From NCBI GenBank assembly GCA_032622095.1, contig CP136061.1:135495587-135559586 (forward strand): a DNA stretch of 64,000 nucleotides. The letters are read 5' to 3'. The stretch is from Siphonodentalium dalli. Taxonomy: Eukaryota > Mollusca > Scaphopoda > Gadilida > Siphonodentaliidae. Positions 30,849-42,201 of this stretch are shown piece after piece. A program made the translations under genes and the position numbers. The notes below the pieces were generated by a model. The model was not told the DNA's origin. It searched no databases and worked only from the letters and a program-made list of their open reading frames with translations. The stretch's first letter is position 1; the number at the start of each line of letters is the position of its first letter.

Positions 30849-30963
30849 TGTCAGAAGTGGGGTTCGAACCCACGCCCACATTCGTGGACCAGAACTCCCA
30901 TAACCTCGAACGAGGAAGGCAGTACCTTGAGTCTGGCGCCTTAGACCACTCGGCCATCGTGAC
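30849..30963 (-). tRNA. tRNA-Leu-CAA: tRNA-Leu(CAA), unit 22, acceptor mismatch
   Basis: A73; G5 changed to C gives a C-C mismatch at 5-68. Confidence 0.82.
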
Positions 30964-31219
30964 TTATGAAATGAAGACCAAAACTGTTGCAGTCCCGCGC
31001 GAACGTCACGTGGTTACAGCTGAAGAGCAAGTTCTCTGTAATTTCGGCATACTAATTAATATTCACGTATTTTGTCAACAGATTTGCTGAAACGTCGCAC
31101 AAACTTTTAGTGAACATGGATTCGGGTGACGTCACATGTAGTTTTTAGACCGATTTTTTGTTATAAGAAATTTTCAAATGCACGTTTTACAGTTTATAAG
31201 AGCTTATTCCAACACCGAA

Positions 31220-31292
31220 GTTTCCGTAGTGTAGTGGTTATCACGCTCGCCTAACACGCGAGAGGTCCTGAGTTCGAGCCTCAGCGAAAACA
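31220..31292 (+). tRNA. tRNA-Val-AAC: tRNA-Val(AAC), unit 22, acceptor mismatch
   Basis: G68 changed to A (C-A mismatch). Confidence 0.85.
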
Positions 31293-31522
31293 ACCGGAAA
31301 AGTTTTGCTGAGTTTTGCCTACAGACAAATAATGTTTCGTGTTGCCCGTGGCCAAAGTACTCACACTAAACTGAAACTTGATTGCCAAAATACATTTTTG
31401 TATGATTGAAAGCCCCTCAATTTACTGACCGTCGATCATTTTTGCTTGAGATGAAGAATAAAACACAAACACTTAAAATTGCGTTATTTGTCAAAAACAA
31501 AATTGATTCACCAACTAAAATT

Positions 31523-31595
31523 TGTTCCCGCTGGGGCTCGAACCCAGGACCTCTCGCGTGTGAAGCGAGCGTGATAACCACTACACTACGGAAAC
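31523..31595 (-). tRNA. tRNA-Val-CAC: tRNA-Val(CAC), unit 22
   Basis: As the unit 2 gene. Confidence 0.96.
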
Positions 31596-31854
31596 TTCGC
31601 ATACTGTCACAATTTTAAATGCGCTCGGGATGATTCGACTAGATCAAAACTTACTTCGGTCTGAGAAAATGTTATGACGGTTAGATAGCTTCCTAATTCC
31701 CGCGCAGTACGGCCTGATCACGATGGACAAACTGAGGTTGCACAAATTAATGCCCCGGGCATAGCATCAATCAACATGAAGACAACATTTTGTTCAAAGT
31801 TATACCTGTACACTATAATATATAGTACCCAAACTGTTAGGAAAATCCCCATGT

Positions 31855-31946
31855 GCCTCGGTAGCGCAGTAGGCAGCGCGTCAGTCTCATAATCACAAAA
31901 TGACAGAGCAATCTGAAGGTCGTGAGTTCGATCCTCACTCGGGGCA
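31855..31946 (+). tRNA. tRNA-Met-CAT: tRNA-Met(CAT), unit 23
   Basis: Gene as in unit 2; TATA-like box longer by TA. Confidence 0.95.
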
Positions 31947-32175
31947 GAAATCTTTTGCCTGTGATTTTTAATGTTACCCTTCGGAGCAGATCCATTTTGA
32001 CAGCCAAGTTGAAAGAAAAAGAAAACCATCAAAATGTTCTTTTCTGTCTGGATTTTGGTTGGCAGAAACAGCAAACAAGCTATGTGAAATATCAAACTCA
32101 TAGAGATGGTGCCAAGAAGTTCACAGGTCAACTGTCGCTTCCATGTGAGCAAGCAAAATGCAAACAAAAAAGTAT

Positions 32176-32290
32176 TGTCAGAAGTGGGGTTCGAACCCAC
32201 GCCCACATTCGTGGACCAGAACTCCCATAACCTCGAACGAGGAAGGCAGTACCTTGAGTCTGGCGCCTTAGACCACTCGGCCATCGTGAC
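32176..32290 (-). tRNA. tRNA-Leu-CAA: tRNA-Leu(CAA), unit 23, acceptor mismatch
   Basis: A73 with G5C as unit 22. Confidence 0.82.
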
Positions 32291-32546
32291 TTATGAAATG
32301 AAGACCAAAACTGTTGCAGTCCCGCGCGCACGTCACGTGGTTACAGCTGAAGAGCAAGTTCTCTGTAATTTCGGCATACTAATTAATATTCACGTATTTT
32401 GTCAACAGATTTGCTGAAACGTCGCACAAACTTTTAGTGAACATGGATTCGGGTGACGTCACATGTAGTTTTTAGACCGATTTTTTGTTATAAGAAATTT
32501 TCAAATGCACGTTTTACAGTTTATAAGAGCTTATTCCAACACCGAA

Positions 32547-32619
32547 GTTTCCGTAGTGTAGTGGTTATCACGCTCGCCTAACACGCGAGAGGTCCTGAGT
32601 TCGAGCCTCAGCGGAAACA
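32547..32619 (+). tRNA. tRNA-Val-AAC: tRNA-Val(AAC), unit 23
   Basis: As the unit 2 gene. Confidence 0.96.
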
Positions 32620-32849
32620 ACCGGAAAAGTTTTGCTGAGTTTTGCCTACAGACAAATAATGTTTCGTGTTGCCCGTGGCCAAAGTACTCACACTAAACTG
32701 AAACTTGATTGCCAAAATACATTTTTGTATGATTGAAAGCCCCTCAATTTACTGACCGTCGATCATTTTTGCTTGAGATGAAGAATAAAACACAAACACT
32801 TAAAATTGCGTTATTTGTCAAAAACAAAATTGATTCACCAACTAAAATT

Positions 32850-32922
32850 TGTTCCCGCTGGGGCTCGAACCCAGGACCTCTCGCGTGTGAAGCGAGCGTG
32901 ATAACCACTACACTACGGAAAC
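32850..32922 (-). tRNA. tRNA-Val-CAC: tRNA-Val(CAC), unit 23
   Basis: As the unit 2 gene. Confidence 0.96.
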
Positions 32923-33181
32923 TTCGCATACTGTCACAATTTTAAATGCGCTCGGGATGATTCGACTAGATCAAAACTTACTTCGGTCTGAGAAAATGTT
33001 ATGACGGTTAGATAGCTTCCTAATTCCCGCGCAGTACGGCCTGATCACGATGGACAAACTGAGGTTGCACAAATTAATGCCCCGGGCATAGCATCAATCA
33101 ACATGAAGACAACATTTTGTTCAAAGTTATACCTGTACACTATAATATATAGTACCCAAACTGTTAGGAAAATCCCCATGT

Positions 33182-33273
33182 GCCTCGGTAGCGCAGTAGG
33201 CAGCGCGTCAGTCTCATAATCACAAAATGACAGAGCAATCTGAAGGTCGTGAGTTCGATCCTCACTCGGGGCA
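33182..33273 (+). tRNA. tRNA-Met-CAT: tRNA-Met(CAT), unit 24
   Basis: Gene as in unit 2; TATA-like box longer by TA. Confidence 0.95.
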
Positions 33274-33502
33274 GAAATCTTTTGCCTGTGATTTTTAATG
33301 TTACCCTTCGGAGCAGATCCATTTTGACAGCCAAGTTGAAAGAAAAAGAAAACCATCAAAATGTTCTTTTCTGTCTGGATTTTGGTTGGCAGAAACAGCA
33401 AACAAGCTATGTGAAATATCAAACTCATAGAGATGGTGCCAAGAAGTTCACAGGTCAACTGTCGCTTCCATGTGAGCAAGCAAAATGCAAACAAAAAAGT
33501 AT

Positions 33503-33617
33503 TGTCAGAAGTGGGGTTCGAACCCACGCCCACATTCGTGGACCAGAACTCCCATAACCTCGAACGAGGAAGGCAGTACCTTGAGTCTGGCGCCTTAGAC
33601 CACTCGGCCATCGTGAC
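33503..33617 (-). tRNA. tRNA-Leu-CAA: tRNA-Leu(CAA), unit 24, acceptor mismatch
   Basis: A73 with G5C as unit 22. Confidence 0.82.
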
Positions 33618-33873
33618 TTATGAAATGAAGACCAAAACTGTTGCAGTCCCGCGCGCACGTCACGTGGTTACAGCTGAAGAGCAAGTTCTCTGTAATTTCG
33701 GCATACTAATTAATATTCACGTATTTTGTCAACAGATTTGCTGAAACGTCGCACAAACTTTTAGTGAACATGGATTCGGGTGACGTCACATGTAGTTTTT
33801 AGACCGATTTTTTGTTATAAGAAATTTTCAAATGCACGTTTTACAGTTTATAAGAGCTTATTCCAACACCGAA

Positions 33874-33946
33874 GTTTCCGTAGTGTAGTGGTTATCACGC
33901 TCGCCTAACACGCGAGAGGTCCTGAGTTCGAGCCTCAGCGGAAACA
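33874..33946 (+). tRNA. tRNA-Val-AAC: tRNA-Val(AAC), unit 24
   Basis: As the unit 2 gene. Confidence 0.96.
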
Positions 33947-34176
33947 ACCGGAAAAGTTTTGCTGAGTTTTGCCTACAGACAAATAATGTTTCGTGTTGCC
34001 CGTGGCCAAAGTACTCACACTAAACTGAAACTTGATTGCCAAAATACATTTTTGTATGATTGAAAGCCCCTCAATTTACTGACCGTCGATCATTTTTGCT
34101 TGAGATGAAGAATAAAACACAAACACTTAAAATTGCGTTATTTGTCAAAAACAAAATTGATTCACTAACTAAAATT

Positions 34177-34249
34177 TGTTCCCGCTGGGGCTCGAACCCA
34201 GGACCTCTCGCGTGTGAAGCGAGCGTGATAACCACTACACTACGGAAAC
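34177..34249 (-). tRNA. tRNA-Val-CAC: tRNA-Val(CAC), unit 24
   Basis: As the unit 2 gene. Confidence 0.96.
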
Positions 34250-34508
34250 TTCGCATACTGTCACAATTTTAAATGCGCTCGGGATGATTCGACTAGATCA
34301 AAACTTACTTCGGTCTGAGAAAATGTTATGACGGTTAGATAGCTTCCTAATTCCCGCGCAGTACGGCCTGATCACGATGGACAAACTGAGGTTGCACAAA
34401 TTAATGCCCCGGGCATAGCATCAATCAACATGAAGACAACATTTTGTTCAAAGTTATACCTGTACACTATAATATATAGTACCCAAACTGTTAGGAAAAT
34501 CCCCATGT

Positions 34509-34600
34509 GCCTCGGTAGCGCAGTAGGCAGTGCGTCAGTCTCATAATCACAAAATGACAGAGCAATCTGAAGGTCGTGAGTTCGATCCTCACTCGGGGCA
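34509..34600 (+). tRNA. tRNA-Met-CAT: tRNA-Met(CAT), unit 25
   Basis: C23 changed to T in the D stem (G-U pair); TATA-like box longer by TA. Confidence 0.93.
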
Positions 34601-34824
34601 GAAATCTTTTGCCTGTGATTTTTAATGTTACCCTTCGGAGCAGATCCATTTTGACAGCCAAGTTGAAAGAAAAAGAAAACCATCAAAATGTTCTTTTCTG
34701 TCTGGATTTTGGTTGGCAGAAACAGCAAACAAGCTATGTGAAATATCAAACTCATAGAGATGGTGCCAAGAAGTTCACAGGTCAACTGTCGCTTCCATGT
34801 GAGCAAGCAAAATGCAAACAAAAA

Positions 34825-34948
34825 AGTATTGTCAGAAGTGGGGTTCGAACCCACGCCCACATTCGTGGACCAGAACTCCCATAACCTCGAACGAGGAAGG
34901 CAGCACCTTGAGTCTGGCGCCTTAGACCACTCGGCCATCCTGACTTAT
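34825..34948. repeat. Left copy of 124-bp target-site duplication
   Basis: From agtattgtcag to gacttat, covering tRNA-Leu of unit 25 and a few bases each side. Identical to 38161-38284. Confidence 0.88.
34830..34944 (-). tRNA. tRNA-Leu-CAA: tRNA-Leu(CAA), unit 25, left duplicate
   Basis: A73, mature part normal, one intron change. Its 5' flank is replaced by a TA-rich LINE end, its terminator is kept. Confidence 0.93.
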
Positions 34949-35159
34949 ATATATATATCTTTATTCCTCCATATAATGAAGAGCATATATATAAACATTA
35001 TAAATAAATTGAGAACACAAATACATCCTGCATGCAGGAATTTGGCTATACAATATATAGGGTTATATAATTTGACTGACAAAGACAAATACGAACATAT
35101 TTGAGGGCATATAAGTATGTATACCCTCACGAGCACCGGCACGATCACACATCCGCACA

Positions 35160-35470
35160 TTCACATACACGCCCACCCTCACATACATACATACATACAC
35201 ATAGATACACACATACATACATATACATACACATGTATATACTCATATATACATATATATACGAAAATATACATGAAAACACATATAAATGCGCGCGAGA
35301 GCGCAAATGCACGTACACAGCCGCGCCAGAACTCTTGAATATATGCATGGTTATATACATATATATAAATGTTCATTTACATATATATGCTTATATTCAT
35401 ATACATACATTCACGTAGACATACACACACCAACACACACATATATGAATACATATGTAACGGTCAGGTA
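35160..35470. repeat. Compound (TACA)n/(TATA)n/(CA)n microsatellite
   Basis: Interrupted tetranucleotide and dinucleotide repeats typical of some invertebrate genomes. Confidence 0.9.
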
Positions 35471-35804
35471 CCTATATATGCACGTTTATATGTGCATGTA
35501 TATCTGATTGAATATACACCAAGGCATATATGGAACATGGCTGTATGATGAAGTAAAGGGTATGGAATAATTCGCATTGAGCTGAAGCGGGACGTTTTAT
35601 GCTGTGTTAAAGAAAGGTTATTCTTTGTTAAGACGGTTATCTGAAGTGCAAGCGAGATAACTCCAAAGTTTGGATAATTGCGAAAGTCATATGGCATGAA
35701 TATACATATATATATATATATATACACATGCATATGTATATATACACCTATACACATGTATATATATATTCTTACGCCTATATATGTATACACACATACA
35801 ATTA

Positions 35805-35886
35805 CACATGGGTATGGCTTGTGTTATCATGCATCCGGGAGAATACACATGGGTATGGTTTGTGTGATCATGCATCCGGGAGAATA
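35805..35886 (+). repeat. 41-bp tandem duplication
   Basis: Two copies (35805-35845 and 35846-35886) of a unit starting cacatgggtatgg and ending ccgggagaata, with two differences. Confidence 0.9.
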
Positions 35887-36134
35887 CTAAGATTCATGGA
35901 TGTCCGTTGAAGTGAGCTTAGTGAGGCTATGTGAAGTGTATAGTACGTAAACTGTAAACAGTGTATACATGTAGGAAATATGGGTAATTTTAAATATATA
36001 CATATTTGGCGGAAGGATGCATGGTACTGAATTGGCCAATGCTACATGTGACAGAGATAATTTACCAAATAACAGTAAATGAATTAATAGAACATTAACG
36101 CTATTCTACTCCGAAAGAGCGCTGGTCACTTTAG

Positions 36135-38160
36135 TTAACCATTATCAAAATGAAACCGTTTCCACATAAATGCAGATGTCCTAACGAGCAAGCGAGACAG
36201 ATTAGAGTGGTTATCTGAGAGTAGAGCGAGATCTCTAGGTGGCGATCCCAGAAGGGCAGACAGTAGCTGCAAACGGGGTATTTGGTCTAGGTAGAGGAAA
36301 CAGTCAATGCCATAATTGTCAATGATGTGGTACCACATGTCATTCCGAATATGTAGCAATGACGGGCATTCTAACAAGATATGTTGTACTACACATGAGT
36401 AGGTCGCTAAACAATGTTTGCATATATCATTTTGTCCGAAAGCTGTATGTGCGATTATGCGACCGATCAAGAGGAATACAAATTTTTCCTCCGGAAATTG
36501 TGAGCATAGTTTCCATATACCGATCGTCCGTAGCGTGGGGTGAATGGTACGGAATGCTGTTAAAGAGGAGTCGTCGGAGATACGATTATACCAGTCAAGT
36601 TCATCTAACTCCTTTACAGCTGTCCTTACCAAGCGTTTCCACACCACGGGCGATGGAAATTCATTGGAATTAGCATATTCAATAAGGTGATGTTCCATAT
36701 TATATTTGCATAGAATGCGCCATATGTCATGTATAAAAGATGTTTCATCCGTTGACAGACCAGATATGAAATCATACAAACGTCGTAGGAATAACTGTTT
36801 TGATGCTTTCTCGTGATTTGGCCCACAGAAAGCGCCAAGCATTGAGAGTTTCCGACGATCGATCCACGATTCTAGCGAGGAACAGCCTAGACAGCCTTGT
36901 GCAATAACTGTTCGGGTCCTCGTCGGAAAACCTTGCATATGCTTGATGCAAACTCTGTGGGCCTTCTCAAGCTTATCTATTTGTGTTGTGTTTAGGTTCC
37001 AGAGAAGTTCACTGCCATACAACCCTGAAGGGATGACTATTGTTCTGTAAAGTTTGTATGAACTTTGAGGAGAGATACCACCAGGGTATAGGCCAACATC
37101 GGAGAGGCCGAAATATGCCCCCCTTAATTTTGTGCATATAGCATCGACAAATTTGTTATTGAAATAGGATTTGGAAAGCAGAATTCCCAGGTGAGTATAG
37201 GAGTCAACTTCTCCGAGAAAGGATGATCCAAATGGCCATGATCTTGCACATTTATCGGCTTCTTGTTTTGATTCATTGAAAACCATTATGACGGTTTTCG
37301 ATGAATTATAACTGAAGCGCCATTTATTACTGTATTCAATGCATAATTCATATAAGCCAATAAGACCTGGGCGGGATAGAGAGAGAAGCATCATATCATC
37401 GGCTTGGGTGGGAGATGAACAATTCAGTGAGTGGATACGAAGGCCCAATTTTGATTTTTCAATAATATGGAGGAGATCGTCTGCGTATATTTTGTACCAC
37501 AGAGGTGATAATATTGATCCTTGTCTGGTTCCTTGGGACAAGGAGAACCAGTCGGAATATGTTCCGTCGCTGCGGATACAACATTTTATGCCAGATAATA
37601 AATCTCGTATGATGAGCCATGTTTTGCCTTGTAATCCTCTGTGAAATAATTTGTACAAGAGGCCATTTATCCATACACAGTCGAAAGCTTTACGCACGTC
37701 CAATAGACACGAGTAAAGCTTATTGTGTTGTTCCCTGGCGTAACTAATACATTCTTGTACAAAACAGGATGTCATGGTGCAACTGATCCCTTTTTCGAAA
37801 CCGTGCTGTAACGGATGGACGGCGATTGAAGATGGCATATACGTTTCCAATCTAAGAGATACCACTCTCTCAAATAGCTTGTAAATGGCAGGTAATATGG
37901 TAATTGCTCTATAGCTATCAAAGCTGTCTTTAGGTTTTCGACCACCCTTGTAAAGAGACACCATGACGCCCCGTTTCGCTGCAAGAGGTACATGTGAGTA
38001 TTCAAACATATATGAGAATAAATGTGCGAGGCAATTGAGCAACGCTTCACCACCGAAAATTATGTGCTCATAGGAAATTGAGTCGTATCCATGTGCTTTG
38101 TTCCTATCTAATCTGTTGAGTAATTTACTGAGTTCACATGCGGTTACAGGGTGTGTAATA
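36135..38160 (-). pseudogene. Reverse transcriptase of second LINE, 5'-truncated
   Basis: About 675 residues belong to the element; the frame stays open by chance into the flanking tRNA-Leu. It shows NKAHGYD, LYKGGRKPKDSFDSYRAI, catalytic Asp in LLDVRKAFD, RQGSILSP and the second catalytic site as QADDMMLL with Gln where Tyr or Phe is usual. A C-terminal finger CX2CX9HX4C (CKHC...HILLEC) is of the kind found in I/Jockey/R1-type LINEs. No endonuclease domain of either APE or REL type is present; an APE domain would have been upstream of the truncation. The clade is uncertain. No internal stop, so the insertion is young. Confidence 0.85.
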
Positions 38161-38284
38161 AGTATTGTCAGAAGTGGGGTTCGAACCCACGCCCACATTC
38201 GTGGACCAGAACTCCCATAACCTCGAACGAGGAAGGCAGCACCTTGAGTCTGGCGCCTTAGACCACTCGGCCATCCTGACTTAT
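38161..38284. repeat. Right copy of 124-bp target-site duplication
   Basis: Identical to 34825-34948; beyond it the unit continues normally. Confidence 0.88.
38166..38280 (-). tRNA. tRNA-Leu-CAA: tRNA-Leu(CAA), unit 25, right duplicate
   Basis: Identical to the left duplicate including the private intron base. It keeps the native 5' flank but has lost the T-run terminator, since LINE sequence follows. Confidence 0.92.
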
Positions 38285-38536
38285 GAAATGAAGACCAAAA
38301 CTGTTGCAGTCCCGCGCGCACGTCACGTGGTTACAGCTGAAGAGCAAGTTCTCTGTAATTTCGGCAAACTAATTAATATTCACGTATTTTGTCAACAGAT
38401 TTGCTGAAACGTCGCACAAACTTTTAGTGAACATGGATTCGGGTGACGTCACATGTAGTTTTTAGACCGATTGTTTGTTATAAGAAATTTTCAAATGCAC
38501 GTTTTACAGTTTATAAGAGCTTATTCCAACACCGAA

Positions 38537-38609
38537 GTTTCCGTAGTGTAGTGGTTATCACGCTCGCCTAACACGCGAGAGGTCCTGAGTTCGAGCCTCA
38601 GCCGAAACA
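38537..38609 (+). tRNA. tRNA-Val-AAC: tRNA-Val(AAC), unit 25, acceptor mismatch
   Basis: G67 changed to C (C-C mismatch), shared with unit 28. Confidence 0.85.
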
Positions 38610-38839
38610 ACCGGAAAAGTTTTGCTGAGTTTTGCCTACAGACAAATAATGTTTCGTGTTGCCCGTGGCCAAAGTACTCACACTAAACTGAAACTTGATT
38701 GCCAAAATACATTTTTGTATGATTGAAAGCCCCTCAATTTACTGACCGTCGATCATTTTTGCTTGAGATGAAGAATAAAACACAAACACTTAAAATTGCG
38801 TTATTTGTCAAAAACAAAATTGATTCACCAACTAAAATT

Positions 38840-38912
38840 TGTTCCCGCTGGGGCTCGAACCCAGGACCTCTCGCGTGTGAAGCGAGCGTGATAACCACTA
38901 CACTACGGAAAC
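38840..38912 (-). tRNA. tRNA-Val-CAC: tRNA-Val(CAC), unit 25
   Basis: As the unit 2 gene. Confidence 0.96.
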
Positions 38913-39169
38913 TTCGCATACTGTCACAATTTTAAATGCGCTCGGGATGATTCGACTAGATCAAAACTTACTTCGGTCTGAGAAAATGTTATGACGGTTA
39001 GATAGCTTCCTAATTCCCGCGCAGTACGGCCTGATCACGATGGACAAACTGAGGTTGCACAAATTAATGCCCCGGGCATAGCATCAATCAACATGAAGAC
39101 AACATTTTGTTCAAAGTTATACCGGTACACTATAATATAGTACCCAAACTGTTAGGAAAATCCCCATGT

Positions 39170-39261
39170 GCCTCGGTAGCGCAGTAGGCAGCGCGTCAGT
39201 CTCATAATCACAAAATGACAGAGCAATCTGAAGGTCGTGAGTTCGATCCTCACTCGGGGCA
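39170..39261 (+). tRNA. tRNA-Met-CAT: tRNA-Met(CAT), unit 26
   Basis: No difference from the unit 2 gene noticed. Confidence 0.95.
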
Positions 39262-39490
39262 GAAATCTTTTGCCTGTGATTTTTAATGTTACCCTTCGGA
39301 GCAGATCCATTTTGACAGCCAAGTTGAAAGAAAAAGAAAACCATCAAAATGTTCTTTTCTGTCTGGATTTTGGTTGGCAGAAACAGCAAACAAGCTATGT
39401 GAAATATCAAACTCATAGAGATGGTGCCAAGAAGTTCACAGGTCAACTGTCGCTTCCATGTGAGCAAGCAAAATGCAAACAAAAAAGTAT

Positions 39491-39605
39491 TGTCAGAAGT
39501 GGGGTTCGAACCCACGCCCACATTCGTGGACCAGAACTCCCATAACGTCGAACGAGGAAGGCAGCACCTTGAGTCTGGCGCCTTAGACCACTCGGCCATC
39601 CTGAC
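39491..39605 (-). tRNA. tRNA-Leu-CAA: tRNA-Leu(CAA), unit 26
   Basis: A73; two intron changes, one shared with unit 25. Confidence 0.93.
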
Positions 39606-39861
39606 TTATGAAATGAAGACCAAAACTGTTGCAGTCCCGCGCGCACGTCACGTGGTTACAGCTGAAGAGCAAGTTCTCTGTAATTTCGGCATACTAATTA
39701 ATATTCACGTATTTTGTCAACAGATTTGCTGAAACGTCGCACAAACTTTTAGTGAACATGGATTCGGGTGACGTCACATGTAGTTTTTAGACCGATTGTT
39801 TGTTATAAGAAATTTTCAAATGCACGTTTTACAGTTTATAAGAGCTTATTCCAACACCGAA

Positions 39862-39934
39862 GTTTCCGTAGTGTAGTGGTTATCACGCTCGCCTAACACG
39901 CGAGAGGTCCTGAGTTCGAGCCTCAGCGGAAACA
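39862..39934 (+). tRNA. tRNA-Val-AAC: tRNA-Val(AAC), unit 26
   Basis: As the unit 2 gene. Confidence 0.96.
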
Positions 39935-40164
39935 ACCGGAAAAGTTTTGCTGAGTTTTGCCTACAGACAAATAATGTTTCGTGTTGCCCGTGGCCAAAGT
40001 ACTCACACTAAACTGAAACTTGATTGCCAAAATACATTTTTGTATGATTGAAAGCCCCTCAATTTACTGACCGTCGATCATTTTTGCTTGAGATGAAGAA
40101 TAAAACACAAACACTTAAAATTGCGTTATTTGTCAAAAACAAAATTGATTCACTAACTAAAATT

Positions 40165-40237
40165 TGTTCCCGCTGGGGCTCGAACCCAGGACCTCTCGCG
40201 TGTGAAGCGAGCGTGATAACCACTACACTACGAAAAC
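40165..40237 (-). tRNA. tRNA-Val-CAC: tRNA-Val(CAC), unit 26
   Basis: C5 changed to T (T-G wobble), shared with unit 27. Confidence 0.92.
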
Positions 40238-40494
40238 TTCGCATACTGTCACAATTTTAAATGCGCTCGGGATGATTCGACTAGATCAAAACTTACTTCG
40301 GTCTGAGAAAATGTTATGACGGTTAGATAGCTTCCTAATTCCCGCGCAGTACGGCCTGATCACGATGGACAAACTGAGGTTGCACAAATTAATGCCCCGG
40401 GCATAGCATCAATCAACATGAAGACAACATTTTGTTCAAAGTTATACCTGTACACTATAATATAGTACCCAAACTGTTAGGAAAATCCCCATGT

Positions 40495-40586
40495 GCCTCG
40501 GTAGCGCAGTAGGCAGCGCGTCAGTCTCATAATCACAAAATGACAGAGCAATCTGAAGGTCGTGAGTTCGATCCTCACTCGGGGCA
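40495..40586 (+). tRNA. tRNA-Met-CAT: tRNA-Met(CAT), unit 27
   Basis: No difference from the unit 2 gene noticed. Confidence 0.95.
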
Positions 40587-40815
40587 GAAATCTTTTGCCT
40601 GTGATTTTTAATGTTACCCTTCGGAGCAGATCCATTTTGACAGCCAAGTTGAAAGAAAAAGAAAACCATCAAAATGTTCTTTTCTGTCTGGATTTTGGTT
40701 GGCAGAAACAGCAAACAAGCTATGTGAAATATCACAATCATAGAGATGGTGCCAAGAAGTTCACAGGTCAACTGTCGCTTCCATGTGAGCAAGCAAAATG
40801 CAAACAAAATAGTAT

Positions 40816-40903
40816 TGTCAGAAGTGGACCAGAACTCCCATAACCTCGAACGAGGAAGGCAGTACCTTGAGTCTGGCGCCTTAGACCACTCGGCCATCCT
40901 GAC
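40816..40903 (-). pseudogene. tRNA-Leu(CAA) pseudogene, unit 27
   Basis: A 27-bp deletion between two GTGG repeats removes most of the T arm, B box and variable arm. Confidence 0.9.
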
Positions 40904-41159
40904 TTATGAAATGAAGACCAAAACTGTTGCAGTCCCGCGCGCACGTCACGTGGTTACAGCTGAAGAGCAAGTTCTCTGTAATTTCGGCATACTAATTAAT
41001 ATTCACGTATTTTGTCAACAGATTTGCTGAAACGTCGCACAAACTTTTAGTGAACATGGATTCGGGTGACGTCACATGTAGTTTTTAGACCGATTGTTTG
41101 TTATAAGAAATTTTCAAATGCACGTTTTACAGTTTATAAGAGCTTATTCCAACACCGAA

Positions 41160-41232
41160 GTTTCCGTAGTGTAGTGGTTATCACGCTCGCCTAACACGCG
41201 AGAGGTCCTGAGTTCGAGCCTCAGCGGAAACA
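41160..41232 (+). tRNA. tRNA-Val-AAC: tRNA-Val(AAC), unit 27
   Basis: As the unit 2 gene. Confidence 0.96.
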
Positions 41233-41462
41233 ACCGGAAAAGTTTTGCTGAGTTTTGCCTACAGACAAATAATGTTTCGTGTTGCCCGTGGCCAAAGTAC
41301 TCACACTAAACTGAAACTTGATTGCCAAAATACATTTTTGTATGATTGAAAGCCCCTCAATTTACTGACCGTCGATCATTTTTGCTTGAGATGAAGAATA
41401 AAACACAAACACTTAAAATTGCGTTATTTGTCAAAAACAAAATTGATTCACTAACTAAAATT

Positions 41463-41535
41463 TGTTCCCGCTGGGGCTCGAACCCAGGACCTCTCGCGTG
41501 TGAAGCGAGCGTGATAACCACTACACTACGAAAAC
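41463..41535 (-). tRNA. tRNA-Val-CAC: tRNA-Val(CAC), unit 27
   Basis: C5T as unit 26. Confidence 0.92.
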
Positions 41536-41792
41536 TTCGCATACTGTCACAATTTTAAATGCGCTCGGGATGATTCGACTAGATCAAAACTTACTTCGGT
41601 CTGAGAAAATGTTATGACGGTTAGATAGCTTCCTAATTCCCGCGCAGTACGGCCTGATCACGATGGACAAACTGAGGTTGCACAAATTAATGCCCCGGGC
41701 ATAGCATCAATCAACATGAAGACAACATTTTGTTCAAAGTTATACCTGTACACTATAATATAGTACCCAAACTGTTAGGAAAATCCCCATGT

Positions 41793-41884
41793 GCCTCGGT
41801 AGCGCAGTAGGCAGCGCGTCAGTCTCATAATCACAAAATGACAGAGCAATCTGAAGGTCGTGAGTTCGATCCTCACTCGGGGCA
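41793..41884 (+). tRNA. tRNA-Met-CAT: tRNA-Met(CAT), unit 28
   Basis: No difference from the unit 2 gene noticed. Confidence 0.95.
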
Positions 41885-42113
41885 GAAATCTTTTGCCTGT
41901 GATTTTTAATGTTACCCTTCGGAGCAGATCCATTTTGACAGCCAAGTTGAAAGAAAAAGAAAACCATCAAAATGTTCTTTTCTGTCTGGATTTTGGTTGG
42001 CAGAAACAGCAAACAAGCTATGTGAAATATCACAATCATAGAGATGGTGCCAAGAAGTTCACAGGTCAACTGTCGCTTCCATGTGAGCAAGCAAAATGCA
42101 AACAAAATAGTAT

Positions 42114-42201
42114 TGTCAGAAGTGGACCAGAACTCCCATAACCTCGAACGAGGAAGGCAGTACCTTGAGTCTGGCGCCTTAGACCACTCGGCCATCCTGA
42201 C
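42114..42201 (-). pseudogene. tRNA-Leu(CAA) pseudogene, unit 28
   Basis: Same 27-bp deletion as unit 27; the two units are near-identical neighbours. Confidence 0.9.

Larger units (their letters stand above)
29611..34948. repeat. Tandem tRNA array, block 3 (units 21-25)
   Basis: All Leu copies have A73. The spacers before the tRNA-Met of units 23, 24 and 25 carry a 2-bp TA insertion in the TATA-like box, giving a 1,327-bp period. Units 22-24 share a Leu acceptor-stem change (G5 to C). Confidence 0.97.
34949..36134 (-). other. Microsatellite-rich 3' UTR of the second LINE
   Basis: Dominated by TA, TACA, CA and CATA repeats (34949-35000, 35160-35470, 35700-35800). Open frames here are low-complexity His/Tyr/Thr-rich translations of repeats and are not genes. 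A 41-bp tandem duplication lies at 35805-35886. Confidence 0.75.
34949..38159 (-). mobile_element. 5'-truncated LINE of a second clade with ~124-bp target duplication
   Basis: 3.2 kb on the minus strand. The 3' end is (TA)n with no poly(A). The body is a long microsatellite-rich 3' UTR (to ~36134) and a reverse transcriptase frame that is cut off at 38159/38160. The flanks 34825-34948 and 38161-38284 are identical over 124 bp (one more A may belong) and contain the whole tRNA-Leu gene, including an intron variant private to units 25-26. Duplications this long are known for some LINEs (for example R9, 126 bp in 28S rDNA), but not as a rule for APE-type ones. Exchange between array units is an alternative. 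Confidence 0.85.

Noticed and set aside
35101-35910. Several 60-110 aa frames rich in His, Tyr, Ile and Thr
   Set aside because: They are translations of TACA/CA/TA microsatellites on both strands.
38160-38321. N-terminal 53 residues of the long reverse transcriptase frame as part of the protein
   Set aside because: They are translated from the antisense of tRNA-Leu and its flank beyond the insertion junction; the open frame across the junction is chance.
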